The position numbers and the translations under genes were made by a program. Of a DNA stretch of 64,000 nt, positions 11,531 through 24,358 are shown piece by piece. Origin of the DNA: Rhodeus uyekii (Eukaryota; Chordata; Actinopteri; Cypriniformes; Acheilognathidae); assembly GCA_037043235.1 (NCBI GenBank), contig JAWRVZ010000041.1, positions 4,124,001 to 4,188,000 on the forward strand, read 5' to 3'. The number at the start of each line of letters is the position of its first letter. Positions within the stretch are counted from its first letter, which is position 1. Under the pieces are notes generated by a model. The model had not been told where the DNA came from, searched no databases, and was given only the letters and a program-made list of their open reading frames with translations.

Positions 11531-14500
11531 AACTCCACTCCATATACACTGAAATTTCATACATCGCTGTTACATCATCATATAAACACATTCATGTCTG
11601 TGACACAAGCGATTTCTGGTTTCAGGAAAGTCCCTCAGCTCTGTCCTCCACCAAGTGCATTACTGGCCTGAGGAGATAAACGGATCTTGAATTTTCCCAT
11701 ATGGCGCAAATGCTCACAGAAGCATGTGTTGCGTGGGACTGCGGTCCACATTCACACATGCCTCCTGCAGCCACCTGCTGGTCCGCTGTTCATATTGCAG
11801 CCCTGATGAATAATGCATGTCCATCTGGAGACAACTAACTACAAAAACAAAACAGGCAAAACAAGTAAACTGATACTGTACACTGTCATTCACAATTAAA
11901 AATAAAAATACAGCTGCATCATCCCATTTTGAGCAAAGATGGCAGATTTAAAATCGAACAGGGTCCTGCACCAGAAGGGCAACTGCCATTGAAATGAATG
12001 GATGGGAACACTTTACTGTATTATAGATCTATATTTATATTTCACTTGTACACTTTTTTTAATGATAGAACTAGTTAATGAAAGTTATTAACATTTACAC
12101 ACTCAAATAAATTCTGTCTATTGACAAAGATTTTGCTTTGAAATTTCAGGAATCCTAGGCATTTTCCAGTAGGTGCTTATGCCTCTTGAATGCAAAACAC
12201 CACTTGCAATCCTGAGCAGGCCAGGGACTTAAATGTAAAAAAAGGAAAAAAAAAGTGTCACATGATGTTTTGATCCGCAAGTTCTATTCCACCTATATTT
12301 TGAGAGCTAAGTGGATACATAGAGAGTTCAAGAGAGAGAAAGAGACAGAATGAAGACAGAAGCACAGTTAGATCTCAACATCATTGCCTGGATAATGGGA
12401 ATGGTCACCGCTGGAAAGCGGTGTGATGGTGTTGAGAAACAAGGGCCGGGGTTTCCTTTCAAGAGGATCTCTCTGATCTGCTTTGTCATCCCTCGTTATA
12501 TATCTATATAATATAATATACAATCCTGCCATAGCTTGCTACTCTGCCCTGCTGAGTAGAGTAGTTTAAACCAGCCTAGGTTGGTTTTCTAGTGTCCCAT
12601 TATGGCCATGTTCAACTGGCTTCTTGTGTGTGTCCAAAACCCCTATGAAGCCATCAAGCTACACTGACCTAGCCTGACCATTAAGAACTAGCCTGAAGGC
12701 CGGCTAAGTCCAGAAAAATCACCTTTTATCCCAGATAAACATCATGCAACTGATTCTGCACAGAAGAGTTCAGGTTAATGTTTGAACCTTAATAGGTGCT
12801 AAATAACATTTAAAGTGGCCCTACTTTATTCTCTCTCAAGTAACGTTTATCTACTGGTAAAAAAAAAAAAAAGGCCATGTTCTAGTCTTTAACATTAAAT
12901 TCTGACTTTTTCCTCATATAAGATGGTGTCTAAAAGTGTACTGCACCTTTAAGACACCTACACGTATATATGCCTCTGTTATGATTGACGAATCTCTGCA
13001 TACCAGCTCATTCACACTGTCCCTTTAAACACACTTTAGAATCAGATTTCGCTTGTGCTTTATAATGGGTACTTTATTAAAAGAGAGAGCATAGATTGAA
13101 GATGCTTGCATCAGAATATTCTAAAATAATATTGCACATCCAGCATGCTTGAAATCTCCAGCACTCAGTATACTTCACTCGCTTTTCAATGAGGCATTAT
13201 GAGGAGAGAGGGAGACTGTTAACTAAAAGGCATTTGATTACGGTCTAAAATGAGCAGCTGTTGAGAGCTCCTCTAGCTGAGAGAGCGACAGGAACACTTT
13301 CATATAACTTTGCACATTTTTCTTAGATTTTTGTGCTAGGGCCATGCAGTGGCATGTATAGAATCTATGAGGTGGGGCATTTTACTACCGTATATAATAT
13401 GGTTAAAAAGGGGAAATTTAAAAGACACTAATTGATGTATTGAGACAGCATCAATGATTTTGTAGATTTTTACTAAATTTTCTTTCAATCAACTGAATCA
13501 CTTTAGGAAGGGGGCTACAATTCAAATCCATTCAAACTAAATCAATAAATTCCATTGTAACTGTACATTACTATTGAATTATTGTATATGTACCATTGTT
13601 ATGTTTTCTTACTGATATGCCCTCAAATCGAAAACATGAATAGAATCCTTAGCTTCCCCTTGAAATTACAACATTTATGTGTAATTATGATGTTTAAATT
13701 GTAATTGCAATCTCTCCATCAATAGAATCTCTTAGAAACATTTCACAGATCAAGTAATAATAAACTAATTTCAACCAGTGAAATATTTATGACCATTTAA
13801 ATTTTTTTATTTTACTGTACTCTACTACTAATAATGTGAGTTTTGATGTAGCTTCTTCAAATTGGCCTACAAAATATGGCAAGATTGAGAGGAGGACTTT
13901 TTAGTTGGCCCTAAAGCAACCGTTATATTAACAACAGATCTGATGTCAGAATTACAACAGCATGACAACACCTTCAAAACAAATCACCACTTGGAAGGTT
14001 ACATCCATTAGTCATTTAAGAACATTCAGGATCCTGGTTTATTAGATGCTGCTCTGCTTCCATTTCATATGTCAAACAAGTCAAAATGATGTACTATCAA
14101 AGAACTACTGTTATGTCAGCAACATTAGCAAGAAGTTATGGCACGTCCTGCAGATCTGGAGACTCTAAAGCAAGAGAAACTTCAGGAAAAACTCACGTGT
14201 TGGGAGAAAACAGGGTACACATCATTGATGGCCAAGAGGAAAATTCCCCTGACAGGATTTTAATAATAGCTCTCACAGACTGAATCTCTGCACTCCAGGT
14301 CTCATCCAGGTGCCACTTATCAAGGGTGATGGACTGTCTTTTGAGAGCTGATGTGTGAGAGTTGGCGTCAAGCCCGGTTAGAAGGCCCAGCTGTTCTAAT
14401 CACTTTGACATCAATCTACAACAACCAACCCAGGATCACACCCTATAAACACAGATGTCAGTTCACAGAAGAGAAAGCTAAACAAACTAAATAGACTTCT

Positions 14501-14745
14501 GTCACTGCAATATTTGATTATAATATATTTAACAACAAATAAGACTACAGACAAAATCACTAAATAAATCTAAACAATAAATTGAAAAGGTTCAAAATAA
14601 TAGAAAAGAAATAGACAATTGACATGAAATAAACATGTTTTAATTTTATTAAAATGTTAAAAGCAAAATAAACCAATACCAACTCATGTTTTAAAGTAAA
14701 CAAAATTATGTTGCTTAACTAACTTTTTTTTATATATATATATAT
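11531..14745. other. Intergenic DNA, minor repeat traces only
   Basis: Segment 12540-12740 has the ccagcctaggttggtt style of a cyprinid ctggt-type low-complexity repeat, and 12040-12110 carries a family D trace. Otherwise nothing is recognised, and no frame looks like a protein. Confidence 0.45.
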
Positions 14746-15215
14746 ACACACTCACCTAAAGGATTATTAGGAACACCTGTTCAATTTCTCATTAATGCAA
14801 TTATCTAATCAACCAATCACATGGCAGTTGAAAGAATGGTGTGAAAAGGGAAAAACATCCAGTATGCAGCAGTCCTGTAGGCGAAAATGCCTTGTTGATG
14901 CTAGAGGTCAGAGGAGAATGGGCCGACTGATTCAAACTGATAGATGAGCAACTTTGACTGAAATAACCACTCGTTACAACCGAGGTCTGCAGCAAAGCAT
15001 TTGTGAAGCCACAACACACACAACCTTGAGGCGGATGGGCTACAACAGCAGAAGATCCCACCGGGTACCACTCATCTCCACTACAAATAGGAAAAAGAGG
15101 CTACAATTTACACAAGCTCACCAAAATTGGACAGTTGAAGACTGGAAAAATGTTGCCTGGTCTGATGAGTCTCGATTTCTGTTGAGACATTCAGATGGTA
15201 GAGTCAAAATTTGCA
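14746..15215 (+). mobile_element. Tc1-like transposon, internally deleted 5' portion
   Basis: Begins with a terminal sequence containing cacctaaaggattattagga and runs through the Tc1 transposase N-terminal half. The stretch after caaccaatcacatggcagtt jumps directly to gaatggtgtgaaaagggaaa, losing about 200 bases found in full-length relatives as I recall them. The element breaks off at 15215, where a different element begins. Confidence 0.85.
14954..15215 (+). pseudogene. Tc1-like transposase fragment
   Basis: Reads TEITTRYNRGLQQSICEATT, then RRMGYNSRRSHRVPLIST, then QNWTVEDWKNVAWSDESRF and LLRHSDGRVKI. WSDESRF carries the first catalytic Asp of the DDE domain. The rest of the catalytic domain is absent, so it is inactive. 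Confidence 0.85.
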
Positions 15216-15229
15216 GAGTTTATTTTGCT

Positions 15230-16150
15230 TTTAAGATTTTGAAATATTCAACCTGAAAATCTTTATTCATATACATTCTATAATTCAGAATACAAATGTG
15301 ACAACTGTCAATGAAGACCAAAATTATCAACACTCTGCGGACTGGATTCAAAATCATACCAAAAATCAATAAAAAAAAAAAAAATTCACAGGCATTGAAG
15401 CAATTTGCATGTAAGTCAGTTGTGTGTATGGCTCCCACGTATGTAATCACGACGTCTGGGCATTTCCTGATTAGATGACGGATGGTGTCCTGGGGGATCT
15501 CCCAGACCTGGATCAGGATGCTCCAATACATAATATCCCAGAGGTTCTCAATTGGATTCAGGTCTGGGGAATGTGAGGGCCAGTCAATGCCAGTCTAGCC
15601 ACATTCACCCGTGCATTATTATGCAAAAGAAGAACAGACGGGCAAACCAGGGCCCACTGCACCAGTATAAGGTCTGAAAATCATTCTGATTTAATCCTGG
15701 TACCTAACAGCAGTAAGCGAACCATTCGTTAGCATATTGAGGTCTGTGTGATTGCTATCTGCCCTATGCTCGTGAAACTGTGCTGGGAGACACACCAAAC
15801 CTCCTTGCAATAGCATGTATGGATGTGCCATCCTGAAGGAGCAGGACTCCCTGTGCAACCTGACTGGGTTGCAGCTACTTGCCTCATGCTATAGACAGTG
15901 ACAAGGACCCTAACAAAACAGAAAACTAAAGACAAATCAGCCAGGAAGAATGAGGAGACAATAAATGTCCATGGCCACAAAATGCAAATTCATTCCCTTT
16001 TGGGGTTTGTCTTGCTGTTGTCCCTCCAGTGATCCTGTTGTCAGTTTCATTTGCACCAAAGAAGACGAAACAGTTTCACAATCACTTATGCTTCCTAATT
16101 AGACAGATTGATATCCCAGAAGTTTAATTGACTTTGTGTTATACTGTGAT
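15230..16150 (-). mobile_element. Second Tc1/mariner-type element fragment, minus orientation
   Basis: On the minus strand around 15579-15425 the translation contains DLNPIENLWDIMYWSI followed by LIQVWEIPQDTIRHLIRKCP, the C-terminal part of a Tc1-type transposase whose third catalytic residue lies near NPIENLWD. Further sequence to about 16150 (gaatgaggagacaataaatg and neighbours) is repeat-like but carries several frame breaks. It is a different family from the piece ending at 15215. Confidence 0.65.
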
Positions 16151-16447
16151 TATTAAGTGTTAAATTAATTTGTTTGGGCAATGTGTATGTGTGTGTATAA
16201 ATATATTTACTACAATGGTATCAAATTGCTTACCAAGATCATGTACCACCTTTTCAGTCCAAACACACACACACACACAGACCACACCAACAACACAATA
16301 CGAGTAACCACACTGGAACATAATAAAACTACAAGTTCAACTCCTCCAGTTTTGAAGACGTCACTCAATTTAAATGAACATTTGTTGTTGGCAAACTATG
16401 ATTGTTTTAATAGGGAAGGTGCTTTGTTTATTTGGCCTCCACAGAGG

Positions 16448-16448
<1 letters not shown>

Positions 16449-16479
<31 letters not shown>
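16449..16479. repeat. (AC)n microsatellite
   Basis: About 15 AC units, with a shorter AC run at 16263-16280 nearby. These give spurious Thr/His or Val/Cys frames on the two strands. Confidence 0.95.
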
Positions 16480-16481
<2 letters not shown>

Positions 16482-17589
16482 CATATATATACATACATAC
16501 ATACAGTAAATGCAAGGTAAAAACGTTCTGAAACCTTTGATCACTGTCAGCTCCACTGGACAGATATGGTCAGTATGTACCCTTTTCTTCCTTGACCTAT
16601 GCTTGTCCACCCAACAACCGTGTCCTGTTTAGCAGTCTTTTTGAACATATGGTCAATACGTTTATATGCAACCAAATAATCCATTAATAATCAGATTGAT
16701 GGCCTGTCGGACTGAAAAAACTTAATGTAAACAACTTAATCGAGCTAACTGGACTCGATCCGAATGAAATTTCAGCTTGAAATGGGTGGTTTATTCCTTT
16801 TCTAATCTGATCGTATTGAAACAAGAAATCTCCTACCACTCATCGTCTGTTAAGTGGAGCAAAACGACATCCTATCAATCCCCACTTCATAATCTCATCT
16901 AAAGACAATTTATTTTGGGCTCAGGAATGGGATGTTTTTACAGTTTGAGAAATAAAAGCAGCATGGCACAACAGTTCTTGTGCTCTTCATCTCCTAATCG
17001 AGACCCAAAATACATATAAAATTTGCTCTTTAAAACAAAGAAAAGCAGGAATGTGGAAAAATAATATCCACAAATAGCAGAAAACTCTGTATATTCGTAT
17101 AGCGCGAGCATGTCAAAAAAGCAACTCTTATTAAAAGCTTGCGACATACAAAGCACCGAGTTCGGATTTCTCAATCAGAATGAATTATTTGCAGTATTTA
17201 TTTAAAAGGAGACTTGTTTATTACAAAAATAAATGAAAAATAAAAAGTCACCAAAAAACTAAAGTGTGCTGCTGCGTTGGACTCATTCGTCGCAATAGTG
17301 GTTCTCACAGACAGGAGTGATGGGCTCTAAACACTTAAGCAGCTGGGCTCCCATCACATAACCGTTTTCTCAAGCCATGAAATTCGTGTGTTATGGCCCT
17401 GCAGCCACGGTAAACTGAGGATAACTGGATTGTGTGGAGAGTGGATGATGATGGGGTGTGTCGCTTCAGTGTGCAAAACTCCAAGTTGCAGAATGAGATC
17501 CATAGTAGTATGTACTACAATCTATACAATCCAGAGGGCACCCATCCAGCACTGCTATTGTCGCAAAGAATTAGTAGCATCTTATGCTG

Positions 17590-18440
17590 TTTCAAACCTT
17601 CGGGTATCTCAAACCTTCATCAATAAAGTTGCCTGCAGCTCTCAAGTCTAATAAAGCCTTAGTGATGGTTGTTTTAGACTGACAGATTCATTTTTACTGG
17701 CTCTTCAATAGAGTCGATAGCTTGGATAGTTGAAATCAACAAACTCCTCCTGCAGTTAGCCCTCAGATGTTCCATAATAGAAACAGAGAAACGCCATTCA
17801 CACTCCTCTGTGAAGAGGAGTTTGTCTGATCTGCATAGATTCAGCATCATCACAGGGTTGGTTCATTTGGCTGAGAGGGCCATTAGGTCTCCTGGAGCGA
17901 ATTAGATTGTCGATGCGAATAGCAAGGGTGATGAGTTGTTCCAAGGTTCTGTCCTCATCATGGCAGACAAGCTCTGATTGCACGTCTGTGTTTAACACTT
18001 GATGAAAAGGCAGTTTTAATGAGTCCTTTCTTCCCTGACGAAGTGCAAGAAGTTGTTCCTCAGCACTCCTTCCTCTCTTAGTGGTTGAATAAAGTCATTG
18101 AAAGTGGACGGTGCAGGCCTTGATTGGCCCAGACTGTTGCCAACTCCAGTGCCTACCCCGTGAGTAGTGAACACACAAAAGAAAACTTACTTTTATCTGT
18201 TGAGCATAATGAAGACTGTTGAGGCAGGAACATAGAGCATTGCATTAGAAAGCCTTTAAGTTTGGTTGGGGTGCCATCAATTTTTTTTCTGGAAAGGCTA
18301 AACGTTGATTAGCAGTCATTACACTGTTAGGAATTACAACTGGTATCTGACTCTCTTGAGGCGCTGGGTTAGCAGATTCAGTAGCAGGCTGATGCAGATT
18401 GCATGGATCTCATCAACTCCTCCCTTAGTATGAGTTGGTC
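17590..18440 (-). pseudogene. Ty3/gypsy gag-protease remnant
   Basis: An LTR-retrotransposon polyprotein remnant. The clear block at 17998-17798 reads ELVCHDEDRTLEQLITLAIR then IDNLIRSRRPNGPLSQM, the end of a gypsy capsid region common in fish. Upstream on the same strand are the wording of a gag N-terminus (MDP.. near 18400) and a QRLAFPEK segment. Downstream near 17650-17600 is LLDLRAAGNFIDEG, recognisable as the aspartic protease region, whose usual D-S/T-G has become D-L-R. Several frame shifts separate the blocks. It is inactive, and no flanking LTR pair could be paired with confidence. Confidence 0.75.
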
Positions 18441-19464
18441 TAGTTGTTGTTGGCAGAGTTCGATGGACAGATGGATGAAGACCACTGGATCAGTAGGTGG
18501 TGAAGTCTTCTGTAATGAGGACTCAGGCTAAGTGAGATTCATGTGCAGTTTATTAAAACAAAGCACAGGGAATAGTAATGCACAGAAATGTAGCCGAGAC
18601 AAACAAGACTTCGCAACGAGTGTGCATATCCTAGGGGTTTAAATAGACTAGCCTAGATGTAGGCTCTTGGGAAATGTAGGTCAATACAAAATGCTAGTAC
18701 TCAGGTGAGTGAGATTATCGAGGAATCTTCACCAGTGTTTGTGACAGAAGCATTTTTAATTCTTAGCTCACGTTAACTAATGTTAACCAATGAAACCTTA
18801 TTGTAAAGAGCTACCGATAATTGAATTCTTTATATTAATGTGTCCTCCACACTAAAATCAGCAAGAGCAAAAAGCTCAAAGAATGTTTTTAAAGTGACTC
18901 ATGGCAGTTTAATGAACATTTCAGAATGCAATTGAACATTTTATTTCCTCTCAAAAATATTTCCCAACGAAGGCGTTTACCTCAAACAAGAGATTGAATA
19001 CACACAATAACTTATGCACCTGCTCCCCTCAGACAAATCTGCAGAACAGCCTTGAATAGTAAAAGGGCACCCGCTGCCTTAGCCGAACTGGAAAAGTGAG
19101 ATTTAATAACACAGTCTAATCTCATTTCCATCTATATTGAATTGCCTTTACGATATGCACAGCTCAATGGGTGTTAGCTATTATACCAATGGATGAGCTG
19201 ATCCATCCTGCAGAAAGTAACATGGGAAGAAGAGTGGCCTTCCCTAACAGTGTCATCTCATTCTGTGTGCGAAATGGATGGCGGTCAGGTGTTAAATTGG
19301 CCAAGAGTGGAGATCTCCCACCTCAGTTCGTCTGGAGAGTGGGCTGTGCACTTTTGGCCAAGAGTGAACATCTCATCACTACAGTTTTTACCCTGCATCA
19401 TATCTTGATATAGCAAACCGGATTGTGAGATTTTGAACCACAGAATGGTGGACATCTAATTTTA

Positions 19465-19870
19465 AAAGAATAGTATGCCACAAAAATGAATATTTTGTCA
19501 TCATTGACTCACCCTCACATCATTCCAACCCAGTATGATTTTCTTTCTTCAGTGAAAAATGAAAGATGTTACTAGAAGACTAAGTTTTTCATTCAAAGAA
19601 AGTGGACAACGATTTATACTGCCGAGCTCTAGAAATGGAACAAAGCACTATAAAAGTACCATAAAACACTGACATATGAGATATAATATAAAACTCAAGT
19701 CTTCTGAATCCATACTATAAATTGAAGAACAGCCCAATATTTAAGTCGCTGAGATTCAACGATAATGTTTCCCTCTGCATTATAGCTATCAAATTTCATT
19801 TTGTGACTGGTCATGCGACAGAGCATCAGTCAATGACATAAATCCTGATGCAATATGTCTAAAAATGACA
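19465..19870. repeat. Dispersed cyprinid repeat, family B
   Basis: Contains tgtcatcattgactcaccct and cacatcattccaacccagta followed by ttttctttcttcagtg, the family's end sequence. The matching opposite end is decayed. Confidence 0.65.
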
Positions 19871-22800
19871 ATAATTCAATGCAGGCTGTTGAATGGCTTC
19901 AGCAGACTTGTAATTCAGTGTCTCTGGACTGATTTGTATTGCCTAATTCCTATGAATGTCTGCACTATGTCTGTACTTTTTTCTGCACTGGAAGCTTTTG
20001 TCGCCAAGACAAATTCCTTGTGTGTGTGTAGACATACTTGCCAATATAACTCTTTCTGATTCTGATCTTATGGTGCATTTTTCTGTGTCCTTTTGCCGAC
20101 AAACAACATCAGCTTTCATTGTGCGTAAAAGAACAGCTCGGCCATTGCACCAAATATCTAACGTTGTGCTTCACGAAAGACATGAAGATGAATAAATGAA
20201 ATGTTCGTTTTAAAGCTTTATTTACCAACATATGGAATATGATATTACCCTCCACACATTCTTGAGATCAAACATCCCTTCCTGCTTACTTTAATTTCAG
20301 TAAAACATCCTCTTGAGAGAACATTTACAAGGTTAAACCGCCTCACATGGAGGTAAACAGCCCCCTGAGACTTCAAAGGACATTGTAGATTGTACGTTTC
20401 CAAGACTGAATCTAATTCAGCAACTGTATATAATAAAATTGCCAGAAGTGACAGAACGGTGGAACAGTAAACTTTGTTCATAAATAAAATACATTTAAAT
20501 AGATCAATAAATGTAGACAGACACATGCGACCGGCTGCACAGTCCCGCTCAGCACTCAAAATGAAATATTCAGCATACAACACATTTTTCATTCAACGCC
20601 ACTCAAAAGTAATCTCAAGAACTCATACTATCCCCATTGCCATGCCTAAATAAATCAAGAAAGACCACTCTAGCATCTCTCCCTGAACAAATACCCAAGA
20701 AAGTTCTTAATCAGGCTGAAATGTAAGAGACAATGGACCCGTACTCATTACCTCAGACTATGTAAACAGGGCATAGCAGCGGTTAATGGGAGCCTGTAAA
20801 ATGGTGGTGATGGTGTCTAAATAAAGACATCTGAGCTTCTTTTGTAGTCCTCGGGCAGACACATTCCATGATGTCAGTGAGCTCTGGACGTTTGATTGCG
20901 GAGTCATTGACACCTCCTGAAATAACACATTACAGCATTGGAGGGTGGAGCATATGTACAGTTGGCATACCGGAAAGCTCAAGGCGTTGGGTGTAGTTTT
21001 TTGGCTTTTAGATTGTGGAAAAAAGATCAAGCGAAACAAATAGTTGCAAATCATTCATCTCACCTTAAAGCATATCCATGTCACGCGAATCCAGCTCAAC
21101 GTCATGGGTCTGAATCCCTGAGAACACACATACTGAATCATCGGTATAAACAGATTATATCTGCTTTTGCATTGAAAAACAAACACGCTAACAAAAAGAC
21201 TGAAAGTAGAGATGATGAATAATACAGCACATTTGTCCCGCCGCTCAGCACTTGCTTTCAACATTAATCTTCTACGATTGAGGCGAGGATTTTGAACAAT
21301 AAACCAGCAGGTGTTTGAAGATGTCATGCTGATGGAAAAAAAGTCATATAAATCATGTGAAGTGTTAACAGATATGGTATACAATAAACAGGAGGTCTTC
21401 GGTAATTGCATTGTTAGACTTGATTTATTTTCCCTGTTTTTACAAGAAAATGGAATTAAATAAAAAGTGCCAGGTACAAAAGAACCCAACAAACCCAACA
21501 TGAAAACACTTGGCAAATGTGAACAAGCACCATGTCTAAAGATTAATCTATAAATAAAGTATATGTATAGTGCTGAAGTATTTCTATACACGAATCACAG
21601 GTTAAAATAGACATGATATGATTAATGAAATTAATTAAATAGTCATTTCACATTCAACATAATTTAAAATAAAGGCGAAAAATAATAAGTTTCATAAAGT
21701 AGCAAGAATCACAAATGCATTATATGTCTAGTGTTCATAGAGGAAAAAAATACTTTTATTAACCAAACCATTTAGATCTATGCACATGAAATTCTCATCA
21801 GTAAGCCAAGTCATTTGTTCAAGCAGGACTACAGTGGTCCTTTTCATGTACAAATCCATTAAACTGCTGCTAGACCTAAAGGGTGCACGTCTTTCAAGTG
21901 ACCTCCATACGCATCCTTTTGACGGCTTTCATTAAAAAGGAAAAGGAAAGGGACGAAAAGAGCCCTACTATACTCATTAGTGTCCATTACCAAGATCCCT
22001 CCAGCACCCGAGTGCAATATCAGACTCATAATCTCAACCCAAGACCTAAACAAATTAATAACTCTCAAATTTTGCCATTCCCAAAAGAGTAAACACCTCA
22101 CCAAATGAGTGTTCTTCTACTAAATTAGTTTTCTTTTATAACCTGCTAGTTAAAAAGGGATAGGAGGAATGGGTGGTTTAAATGTAAACAAATACAAATC
22201 ACACAAAAAATATCATATGACTTTGTTCAAATGTACTAATTACATGTTAAGTTACTGATTTAGGTTACGCCATCAAACATTCTCCCCATCTGCCACACAA
22301 AAATATAGTCCCACTCCAAAATCATGCCATTGGTTGATGCAAGCTTGCTATATAGGGGTGGCTGGGATGCTCAAAATGTTTTTGCATTGAGCAAATGAGC
22401 AATGTTTTTAGATTTTTCTGTGCTCTAAGAACAATTTAGTGTACCGTAGAATAGTCCTGAGAGCCATTAACACCAATAAATCTTTATTAGGTCACCAATG
22501 AACAGGATAGGTGGAACGATTTCAAGACAGCAGAACATAGCTATGAAAATTCCCTGTGGAACCGGGGTATACATGCCTTATACAAAATTCATGACTTATA
22601 ACTCGCTCCTTGCAAAGACAACCCTCTGAATACCAAGTTTGAGCTTGAAATAAAATTAAATAAAACTATGTACAAAAAAACCGAACAAAGAACATGAATA
22701 AATAGAAAAAAATGGAGAATCTTGATTTCACACTAGAATATCAAATCTGAAGGAGGAAAAAACATTGTCATCATCTCCTATTTATTCTCTAGATGACAGG

Positions 22801-23307
22801 TCAAATTTTGTTTAATTGAGTCAGACGAGATCACGGCTTTAGAACGGTCACTGGCAACAAACTGCAGTGTCTCTCAGACGTTCCAATGAAGTTTCATTTC
22901 CTAATAGAAACAGTCCGGGCCTCAGCCTGAAGATATTTCAAAAGCCTGCCAGGCATAATATGATAGAAAGCACTCAGACTGACAGGGATCCACCTGCTGA
23001 TGCACACAAATGAGAATTTCTGCGTGCTGCTAAAACGAACTGGTCACAAAAGCACGTCTCTAAGAGCAGCTTCCATTTAATGTCACAGAATAATTTAAGG
23101 CGTGACAGCAGAGCAGGTTGACGCAATGAGGAATCTGTAATGAATCCAAAATTGATTCATAATGCCATAATTTAATATCGAATACATCTAATTTAGCGTT
23201 AGAGAGAGCGGCTACAAATCCCTCAATAAAATCATACAGTAAACCTTTATGTCTATTGCATATTTCTAGAGGAACTATGAATGTACAATATCCCTCAGAA
23301 TGTTATT
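19871..23307. other. Downstream flank of hdac11 with nothing recognised
   Basis: No gene-like frames. The 178-codon frame at 21591-21055 has no recognisable domain and a composition typical of AT-rich noncoding DNA. Part of 22780-23300 could be extended hdac11 3' UTR. Confidence 0.4.
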
Positions 23308-23728
23308 TTTATTTAAAATTGATAAGAAATCAAATCCCTTCCAAACCCAATCTGTGGACACCAATTTAATAGCTTTAAAGGGATAGTTTTAGTGCAAAAG
23401 GGATAGTGAAATTTATGGTCCAAACTTTCTTTCTTTAGGGAAACATTCCATTTCCACACAATGAAACTAAGTTGATTTGTAATGAATTTTTAGTAAACTA
23501 TTCCTCTAAATATGGAATGTGCAAACGAGCATTGCATAAAACACCCTTAAGAAATGAGGGGGGAAAATGGAAAATATTACCCCGTTTTAAAATTTCATTC
23601 TCAAACATCACAAAGAAAATACAACATATGAGCTCAAAAGTTCAAACCGATGAACTACAAAAACTATCCTGAGTCAATCTCGGTACAAACCACCAAATTA
23701 CCCCTGTCCAGAATATTATATATTAGAT
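23308..23728 (-). other. hdac11: Probable hdac11 3' UTR with poly(A) signal at 23308-23313
   Basis: AATAAA reads on the minus strand at 23313-23308, about 415 nt past the stop. It is the first canonical hexamer I noticed, but others lie further downstream (for example near 22781), so the true end may be longer. Part of this stretch (23380-23500) resembles a cyprinid repeat. Confidence 0.5.
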
Positions 23729-24010
23729 TCAAATTTTTGCATTAGGTAAATTAACAGCGGGTTTGGCACATTTGACAAAGTCCGACACGGCCCCTGATGA
23801 CACAGATTTGGTCACCATAAACGGCACATGTGAGGGTCCTGCACCCTCGACAGCCTCTTCACCAATCAAACCCTGTCTTTGCAGATTCAGAATGGAGTCT
23901 GCAATGATGCGGGCAGTCTTCTTCTGGTAGCCCCCTGATGTCACCATAAGGATGGGTATTCCTCGTCGCCGAGCTGCCCTGAAGATTATCTCATCTCTCT
24001 TTACGATACC
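23729..24010 (-). CDS. hdac11: hdac11 terminal coding exon 10
   Basis: Acceptor tttcag, stop TGA at 23731-23729. Encodes GIVKRDEIIFRAARRRGIPI, then LMVTSGGYQKKTARIIADSI with Y315, the transition-state tyrosine. After LNL a tail of 50 residues runs to PNAKI at the stop, compared with about 28 in the human protein and not similar to it beyond GLIG. Confidence 0.97.
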   Translation of the reverse strand, partial: GIVKRDEIIFRAARRRGIPILMVTSGGYQKKTARIIADSILNLQRQGLIGEEAVEGAGPSHVPFMVTKSVSSGAVSDFVKCAKPAVNLPNAKI

Positions 24011-24320
24011 CTGAAAGAGGGGTGAAAATACAGTGGCAAAGTGTTTAATATGGTTTCATGTGTAATCAGTAATTTTAGCAAATGATCAATTTGATATTAG
24101 TTATTAATTAAAAGAAAAGAGCACAGTTATTATGCGAGGAGTAGTTGCATTGGATCAATCAGCTAAGAAAATACTTCAGAGTTAAGTATAAGATTGATTG
24201 GCCTATTTTCTCTATTTAACTATTAAGTTCAAAGTTCAAAAACAAACCATGCCTAGACATGTTGAAAAGCATAAATAATAATAAATAACAACAATGAGGT
24301 TTAAGTTTACAATAAGAAAA

Positions 24321-24358
<38 letters not shown>

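Noticed and set aside
16181..16531. 116-codon frame with Thr/His repeats
   Set aside because: Generated by the AC microsatellites.
21055..21591. 178-codon minus-strand frame downstream of hdac11
   Set aside because: Tyr/Phe/Ser/Cys-rich content typical of AT-rich chance frames; no signal, domain or conserved motif recognised.
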